Source of the DNA: DASWVC01 sp036401335
Lineage (GTDB): Bacteria > Verrucomicrobiota > Verrucomicrobiia > Chthoniobacterales > JAFAMB01
Length of the DNA: 10,132 bases
Direction of reading: 5' to 3'
Assembly (NCBI GenBank): GCA_036401335.1
Contig: DASWVC010000272.1
Coordinates: forward strand, 1 to 10,132
Position numbers and translations under genes: made by a program. Below, piece by piece: positions 5,480 to 10,132 of the stretch. The notes under the pieces are model-generated. The model had not been told where the DNA came from. It made no database searches and was given only the letters and a program-made list of their open reading frames with translations. Numbering within the stretch: the first letter of the stretch is position 1; each line of letters starts with the position of its first letter.

Positions 5480-6352
5480 TCATTCGACGTTTTGCATCTG
5501 CTCACGCATTTTCTCGAGCTCGGCTTTGCCCTGCACCACCAACTGTGAAATCTGCGCGTCGTTTGCTTTGGCGCTCAGCGTGTTGAGCTCACGCCCGATT
5601 TCCTGGCCGATGAATTCCAGGGTGCGGCCAATGGATTCGGCTTGGCGGCAGGTGTTTTCAAACTGGGCAAGGTGCGATTCCAGACGGGTTCCTTCTTCCG
5701 AGAAGTCGCAACGCTCGGCGAAAAAGGCCAGCTCCTTAATGAGCCGCTCGTCCTGAAGGTCGATCTCTGTTTCGAATTGACGCAGGCGTTCCCGCAGCTG
5801 CCGGTGGTAGCGTGCCGCCACCCCGGGCTGAAGCGCCATCGCTTTCGCCAGAAATCCGCGAATGAGTTGGACGCGCTGAAGGAGATCGCTTTGGAGGTGC
5901 GCACCTTCTCTGGCGCGCATCGTCATGAGTTGTGCCATCGCTTCGTCGAGCGCTTCCGCCAGCACCCCGCGCAACCCGTCTGACAGCGGCACGTTCAGGG
6001 GAACATCAAAGATCCCCGGCAACCGTACCAAGGTGTCGATGCTTACCTCGCCACTTAATCCGAGGCAACGTTTCAATTCGTGCAAGGTGGCCACGTAGCC
6101 GCGGGCCAATGCCTCGTTTACGGCCGGCCGTTGCGCAGCTTCCGCCGGCTCATGACGAACGGTGACCGTCAGACGTCCCCGATGGACCCGCTGCGCAACC
6201 GCCGCGCGGACGTCGGCATCGGCGGAGGCGAACGAGGGTGGCAGGGTCACCGCCAACTCCAATTGCCGTTTGTTCACCGATTGAATTTCCACCAGGACGT
6301 TCCCTCCCGGACCACGGGCCGATCCACGTCCGTAGCCGGTCATGCTGTGCAT
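5480..6352 (-). CDS. yicC: YicC/YloC family endoribonuclease-type protein
   Basis: A 290-residue member of the YicC/YloC family, close in length to E. coli YicC (287). The family has been linked to RNA degradation, and NCBI annotates members as endoribonucleases. The N-terminal YicC domain opens with the hallmark SMTGYGRG (residues 3-10) and continues with EIQSVNKRQLELAVTLP. The C-terminal DUF1732 region is well conserved: RLESHLAQF, GRTLEFIGQEIGREL, the SAKANDA motif and the terminal EKMREQMQNVE. I chose the ATG at 6352 because family members start just before SMTGYGR; the frame stays open upstream to 6478, but that extension is unlike the family. No Shine-Dalgarno precedes the start, and a candidate promoter lies so close that the mRNA leader would be very short. 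In many bacteria yicC is followed by gmk, rpoZ and coaBC; here coaC follows directly. Confidence 0.92.
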   Translation of the reverse strand: MHSMTGYGRGSARGPGGNVLVEIQSVNKRQLELAVTLPPSFASADADVRAAVAQRVHRGRLTVTVRHEPAEAAQRPAVNEALARGYVATLHELKRCLGLSGEVSIDTLVRLPGIFDVPLNVPLSDGLRGVLAEALDEAMAQLMTMRAREGAHLQSDLLQRVQLIRGFLAKAMALQPGVAARYHRQLRERLRQFETEIDLQDERLIKELAFFAERCDFSEEGTRLESHLAQFENTCRQAESIGRTLEFIGQEIGRELNTLSAKANDAQISQLVVQGKAELEKMREQMQNVE

Positions 6353-6367
6353 GGAAGAAATTGGATG

Positions 6368-6510
6368 AATTGTATCAATGGCATCAATTCTAACAATGAA
6401 GACAGAACCTGCTTGGCTCATGCCTGTCCGTGAAGACGGTTCCGTAATTCTTCCCGGCCGTTTTAGCAAGAAGGGCACCCTGCTCCTTCAGTGGCGCCAT
6501 TGATACAATT
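6368..6510. repeat. Degenerate 17-nt units in inverted orientation
   Basis: GCCATTGATACAATT occurs on the minus strand at 6382-6368 and exactly on the plus strand at 6496-6510, 113 nt apart in inverted orientation. Each arm contains a second diverged copy of the same AT-rich unit: CATTGTTAGAATTGAT next to the left arm (minus strand, about 6398-6383) and CCATTCTTACAATTCTT at 6524-6540 beyond the right arm, which runs over the carB stop codon. The AT-rich units stand out from the GC-rich background. Possible roles are a carB transcript end, promoter sequence for yicC, or a dispersed intergenic repeat. Confidence 0.6.
6369..6396 (-). promoter_or_regulatory. yicC: Candidate yicC promoter in a repeat
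   Basis: On the minus strand TTGTTA (6396-6391) and TACAAT (6374-6369) are separated by 16 nt, matching four and five of six consensus positions for -35 and -10. The TACAAT box ends 16 nt before the yicC ATG, so the 5' leader would be only about 10 nt. This fits the absence of a Shine-Dalgarno. The -10 box lies inside the 15-nt inverted repeat at 6368-6382, so repeat and promoter may be the same element. Confidence 0.4.
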
Positions 6511-6529
6511 GATAGAACTGAAACCATTC

Positions 6530-9500
6530 TTACAATTCTTCTCCGTGATACTCCTGCAATGACTTCACGCTGATGCCCTGCTTCTGCAGCGATCCGATCG
6601 CGCGGATGCTCGCCTCTGCGGCGCTGACGGTGGTCAGGGTCGGGATGCGGCGGGCGGTGGCCAAACTACGGATGCGGACTTCGTCCTGCCGGGGGGTTTT
6701 GCCGCTTGGCGTGTTGATGATCAAGTCGATCTCGTCGTTCTTGATCATGTCGAGCACGTGCGGCCGGCCTTCGGTTAATTTGAACAGCCGGTTTACCGGA
6801 ACCCCAGCTTGGGCCATCGCCTGGGCGGTGCCGCTCGTGGCGTAGATCTTGAAGCCGAGAGCGATGAGTTCGCGGGCGAGTTCCACCATGGCTGGCTTGT
6901 CGGCATCCTTCACGCTGACAAACAGGTTGCCGCCGGCGGCTGGCAGCGGCGGCTGCGCGGCCATCTGTGATTTGGCGTAAGCAAGGCCGAAGTCACCGTC
7001 GATGCCCATCACCTCGCCCGTCGATTTCATTTCCGGCCCGAGCGTGATGTCAATGCCGGGGAACCGGACGAAAGGAAACACGGCCTCTTTCACGGAGTAA
7101 TGACGCGGCGTGATCTGCTCGGTAAACCCGAGTTCGCGCAGGGTTCGCCCCGCCATCACCTTGGCGGCAAGTTTAGCCAGCGGAACACCGATCGCTTTGC
7201 TTACGAACGGCACCGTGCGCGACGCGCGCGGGTTGACTTCCAGTACATACACGGACTCGCCTTTGATGGCGAACTGCACATTCATGAGGCCACGCACGTT
7301 CAACTCGCGCGCCATCGCCTTGGTGGCGCGCACGATTTCCTGCTGCACCGATTCGCTTAACGAAAAGGCCGGGATCACGCACGCGCTGTCGCCACTGTGG
7401 ATCCCGGCTTGTTCGATGTGCTGCATGACGGCGCCGATCACCTCCGTCTCGCCGTCCGCGATGCAATCCACGTCCACCTCGATGGCATCTTCCAAAAACC
7501 GGTCGACCAGCACGGGCCGCTCGGGGCTCGCCTCCACCGCATTACGGATGTAACGGCGCAAATCGTCCTCGTGGTAGACGATCTCCATGGCCCGCCCGCC
7601 CAGCACAAACGAGGGGCGCACGAGTACCGGGTAGCCGATCGAGTCCGCTGCGGCAACGGCCTCCGCCTCGTTCGTCGCGACGCCGTTAAGCGGCTGGTTG
7701 AGGTTCAGGCGCCGGAGGAGTGCCGCAAAATGTTTTCGGTCCTCCGCCATCTCGATGCTGTGGGGCTGGGTGCCGATGATGTTCACGCCGTTTGCCTGCA
7801 GCGCGGCCGCGAGGTTAAGCGGGGTTTGGCCGCCGAACTGCACGATCGCGCCCCAGCAGCCTTCGCGCTCGTAGACGTTGAGCACGTCCTCGAGGGTCAA
7901 CGGTTCGAAATAAAGCTTGTCGCTGGTGTCGTAGTCCGTGGAAACCGTTTCGGGATTCGAATTCACCGTGCTGGTCTCAAACCCCTCTTCTTTCAGCGCG
8001 AACGCGGCGTGGACGCAGCAGTATTCGAACTCAATGCCCTGCCCGATGCGATTCGGGCCGCCGCCGAGGATCATTATTTTCCGGCGGTCGCCCCCGCGCG
8101 TTTCGTCCTCCTCACCGTAAGTCGAATAATAGTACGGCGTGTACGCCTCAAATTCAGCCGCACAGGTGTCGACCAGGCGGTACGTCGGCAGGATGCCGGC
8201 GCTGATGCGTTCGGTTCGAACCTCGCTTTCGCTTCGACCGGTCAGGTGCGCGATCTGCCGGTCCGAGAACCCGAAACGTTTGGCCCGGCGCAAGTCGCAC
8301 CTGCCCTCGCGAATGCAGTTTTCCTCGTCGACGATCTGCCGGATATTTTCCAGGAACCACGGGTCAATGCCGGTCAGGTCATGGATTTGCGGGATGGTCA
8401 GTCCGGCTAGGAGCGCATAGCGGACAAAAAAGATGCGGTCCCAGGAAGCGTTGGTAAGCTTGCGCCGGATCTCTTCCAGGTCCCATTTTCCGTTCGAGGG
8501 TTGGCGATCCTTGCCGCCGGCCCCAAGGCCGGCCTGGCCGATTTCGAGGGAGCGAAGCGCCTTCTGAAGCGCCTCCTTGAAGGTGCGGCCAATCGCCATG
8601 GCTTCTCCCACGCTTTTCATTTGCGTGGTCAAGGTGGCGTCAGCCTGCGGAAATTTCTCAAAGTTGAACCGGGGAACTTTGACGACGCAATAGTCAATGA
8701 CGGGTTCGAAGCTCGCCGGCGTTTCGCGGGTGATGTCGTTGCGGATCTCGTCAAGCGTGTAACCAACGGCGAGTTTGGCCGCGATCTTGGCGATCGGAAA
8801 ACCGGTAGCTTTGGAAGCCAGGGCAGACGAACGCGAGACCCGCGGGTTCATCTCGATGACCACCATCCGGCCGTTCCGCGGGTCCACCGCAAACTGGATG
8901 TTCGATCCGCCCGTCTCAACGCCGATCTCGCGAATGACCGCGAAGGATGCATCCCGCATCAGTTGGTACTCGCGGTCGCTCAGCGTCTGCACGGGTGCAA
9001 CGGTAATCGAGTCGCCCGTGTGGATGCCCATCGCGTCCAGGTTTTCGATTGAGCAAATGACCACGCAGTTGTCGGCCCGGTCGCGCATCACTTCGATTTC
9101 AAACTCTTTCCAACCCAGGAGCGACTCTTCGATCAGGACCTCCGATACCGGGGACTGGTCGAGCCCGCGCCGAACGGTTTCCTCGTACTCCTGACGGTTG
9201 TACGCGATGCCGCCGCCGGCGCCGCCGAGCGTAAACGCAGGACGGATGATGAGCGGAAAGCTGCCGATTTCGGCGGCCACGGCACGCGCCTCGTCCAAAG
9301 TGTGGGCCGTACCGGACCGGGGTACATCCAGGCCGATTCGAACCATGGCTTCCTTGAACAACTGGCGGTCCTCGCCTTTGGCGATGGCTTCCGCATTCGC
9401 TCCGATCAAGCGCACGCCAAGCCTGTCCAGGGCACCGTTGCGGTACAACGCCATCGCGGTGTTCAAAGCAGTCTGGCCTCCCAGCGTGGGCAGCAACGCG

Positions 9501-9751
9501 TCCGGCCTTTCGCGCACCATGATCTTTTCCACGACCTCAGGCGTGATCGGCTCCACGTACGTGCGGGCCGCAAACTCGGGATCGGTCATGATCGTGGCCG
9601 GGTTGGAGTTGACCAGAACGACTTCGTACCCTTCTTCTTTCAGAGCTTTGCAAGCCTGCACGCCCGAGTAGTCGAACTCGCAGCCTTGCCCGATGACGAT
9701 CGGCCCGGACCCGATCAGCAGAATCTTATGGAGGTCGGTGTTTTTGGGCAT
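6530..9751 (-). CDS. carB: Carbamoyl-phosphate synthase large subunit
   Basis: A 1073-residue protein, the same length as E. coli CarB. It makes carbamoyl phosphate from bicarbonate, ammonia (from the CarA glutaminase) and two ATP, feeding pyrimidine and arginine synthesis. Two homologous ATP-grasp halves are present. The first (about 1-400) opens with GSGPIVIGQG at 14-23; the second follows the oligomerisation region and opens with GGGPNRIGQG. The linker shows the typical RYALLAGLTIPQIHDLTGIDPWF stretch in part. The C-terminal MGS-like allosteric domain (about 943-1073) shows ATSGT at 971-975, EGRPH at 994-998 and NTPSG at 1013-1017. The ATG at 9751 gives the family start; the frame is open to 9856 without similarity. 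carA is not adjacent, unlike the usual carAB operon, so it must lie elsewhere. It sits between trpS upstream and yicC downstream. Confidence 0.98.
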   Translation of the reverse strand: MPKNTDLHKILLIGSGPIVIGQGCEFDYSGVQACKALKEEGYEVVLVNSNPATIMTDPEFAARTYVEPITPEVVEKIMVRERPDALLPTLGGQTALNTAMALYRNGALDRLGVRLIGANAEAIAKGEDRQLFKEAMVRIGLDVPRSGTAHTLDEARAVAAEIGSFPLIIRPAFTLGGAGGGIAYNRQEYEETVRRGLDQSPVSEVLIEESLLGWKEFEIEVMRDRADNCVVICSIENLDAMGIHTGDSITVAPVQTLSDREYQLMRDASFAVIREIGVETGGSNIQFAVDPRNGRMVVIEMNPRVSRSSALASKATGFPIAKIAAKLAVGYTLDEIRNDITRETPASFEPVIDYCVVKVPRFNFEKFPQADATLTTQMKSVGEAMAIGRTFKEALQKALRSLEIGQAGLGAGGKDRQPSNGKWDLEEIRRKLTNASWDRIFFVRYALLAGLTIPQIHDLTGIDPWFLENIRQIVDEENCIREGRCDLRRAKRFGFSDRQIAHLTGRSESEVRTERISAGILPTYRLVDTCAAEFEAYTPYYYSTYGEEDETRGGDRRKIMILGGGPNRIGQGIEFEYCCVHAAFALKEEGFETSTVNSNPETVSTDYDTSDKLYFEPLTLEDVLNVYEREGCWGAIVQFGGQTPLNLAAALQANGVNIIGTQPHSIEMAEDRKHFAALLRRLNLNQPLNGVATNEAEAVAAADSIGYPVLVRPSFVLGGRAMEIVYHEDDLRRYIRNAVEASPERPVLVDRFLEDAIEVDVDCIADGETEVIGAVMQHIEQAGIHSGDSACVIPAFSLSESVQQEIVRATKAMARELNVRGLMNVQFAIKGESVYVLEVNPRASRTVPFVSKAIGVPLAKLAAKVMAGRTLRELGFTEQITPRHYSVKEAVFPFVRFPGIDITLGPEMKSTGEVMGIDGDFGLAYAKSQMAAQPPLPAAGGNLFVSVKDADKPAMVELARELIALGFKIYATSGTAQAMAQAGVPVNRLFKLTEGRPHVLDMIKNDEIDLIINTPSGKTPRQDEVRIRSLATARRIPTLTTVSAAEASIRAIGSLQKQGISVKSLQEYHGEEL

Positions 9752-9791
9752 GAGCGCTGGCAGATTAGCCCGAAGGCAGAGGGGCGCAACC

Positions 9792-9957
9792 AAATGCCAC
9801 AAATCAGAATGCGACAAACCGGAAATGCCACGAGTCAAAGGGCCGAAGAATGCCACGAATGGAGGATAGCGCGACGCTGATCGCCATGAACGGAAACCGG
9901 TTTTCGCGGCCTGCTTTCATTCTTTGATCTGTGGCATTCTTGATTTTTTGGCATTCC
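9792..9957. repeat. Inverted array of degenerate AATGCCAC units
   Basis: The 208-nt spacer between trpS and carB holds several short units spaced about 15-25 nt. On the plus strand these are AAATGCCAC (9792-9800), GAATGCGAC (9807-9815), AAATGCCAC (9823-9831) and GAATGCCACGAAT (9848-9860). Two inverted units are GTGGCATTC (9931-9939) and GGCATTCC (9950-9957). AAGAATGCCAC is shared exactly between the two orientations, so the arms can pair across a loop of about 70 nt. The array occupies the place where the carB promoter would be. I see no good -35/-10 pair within it. Function unknown: dispersed repeat, operator array or RNA structure are all possible. Confidence 0.65.
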
Positions 9958-9959
9958 GA

Positions 9960-10132
9960 TCAGGGCCGGGCGAAGCCAACGGCGGCCCTCACCTGGCGCA
10001 TGGTCGCGGACGCTTCCGCGCGCGCCCGTTCAGCGCCGGCTGTCAGCGCCCTTTCCACCTGGGCCGGGTCGGCTTGCAGGGCTGCCCGGCGTTCCCGGAG
10101 GGGACGGAAGGTTTCCCAGAAGGCTCCGAACA
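9960..10132 (-). CDS. trpS: Tryptophanyl-tRNA synthetase, C-terminal end only
   Basis: The last 56 codons and the TGA stop of a minus-strand gene cut by the right edge of the window. The fragment begins FGAFWETFRPLRERRAALQA, continues DPAQVERALTAGAERARAEA and ends with TMRQVRAAVGFARP. This is the typical helical tail of TrpRS: an F..PLRERR motif, a DPA.V...L..GA..ARA helix, and a T...VR.A.G ending. TrpRS is the class I enzyme that charges tRNA-Trp. The HIGH and KMSKS motifs lie outside the window. It is on the same strand as carB, 208 nt upstream of it. The call rests on the short tail alone, but that pattern is distinctive. Confidence 0.82.
   Translation of the reverse strand, partial: FGAFWETFRPLRERRAALQADPAQVERALTAGAERARAEASATMRQVRAAVGFARP

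Noticed and set aside
6353..6478. N-terminal extension of yicC by 42 residues
   Set aside because: The family starts at SMTGYGR; the extension includes the translated inverted repeat and has no similarity I recognise.
7397..8410. 337-codon open frame on the plus strand inside carB
   Set aside because: Antisense shadow of carB, low-complexity Arg/Ala/Val composition and no start signal; the carB frame is intact across it.
9752..9856. N-terminal extension of carB by 35 residues
   Set aside because: The E. coli-like 1073-residue length is reached from the ATG at 9751, and the extension translates the AATGCCAC repeat array.
9792..9957. CRISPR array
   Set aside because: Units are only 8-13 nt, diverged, in both orientations and spaced 15-25 nt apart, unlike the uniform 24-37-nt repeats of CRISPR; no cas gene is present.

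Overview
The window is a GC-rich chromosomal segment of ordinary bacterial housekeeping genes. Verrucomicrobiota is my best guess at the source. The clues are a short Lys/Ala/Pro-rich histone H1-like gene, stand-alone single-domain versions of enzymes that are often fused (CoaC, GlmU C-terminal-like), weak Shine-Dalgarno sites at most starts, and degenerate inverted-repeat arrays in the intergenic spaces. This is inference from gene content; there is no rRNA or other direct marker. I found no tRNA, rRNA, CRISPR array, transposase, phage gene or defence system.

Layout: Positions 1-475 hold no convincing gene, but they contain a possible decayed coding remnant and a 102-bp element bounded by perfect 17-bp inverted repeats. 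A small exported or membrane-anchored protein follows on the minus strand (476-712). The plus strand then carries cysS (910-2313) and a left-handed beta-helix acetyltransferase related to the GlmU C-terminal domain (2380-3054). Convergent to these lies the minus-strand pair suhB-ispF (4332-3066), with 1 nt between the genes. After a 300-nt divergent spacer, a 59-codon histone H1-like gene runs on the plus strand (4633-4812). It ends at a strong intrinsic terminator whose right arm overlaps the 3' end of the convergent coaC. The rest is one minus-strand series: trpS (3' end only, at the window edge), carB, yicC, coaC.

Functionally the genes cover translation (cysS, trpS), pyrimidine and arginine precursor synthesis (carB), coenzyme A synthesis (coaC), MEP isoprenoid synthesis (ispF), inositol-phosphate-type dephosphorylation (suhB), amino-sugar or cell-wall precursor acetylation (the beta-helix protein), RNA turnover (yicC) and DNA compaction (H1-like protein). 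No single pathway unites them.

The most unusual material is non-coding: the 17-bp inverted-repeat element near the left end and two different degenerate inverted-repeat arrays on either side of carB. I see no evidence for a new multi-gene system.
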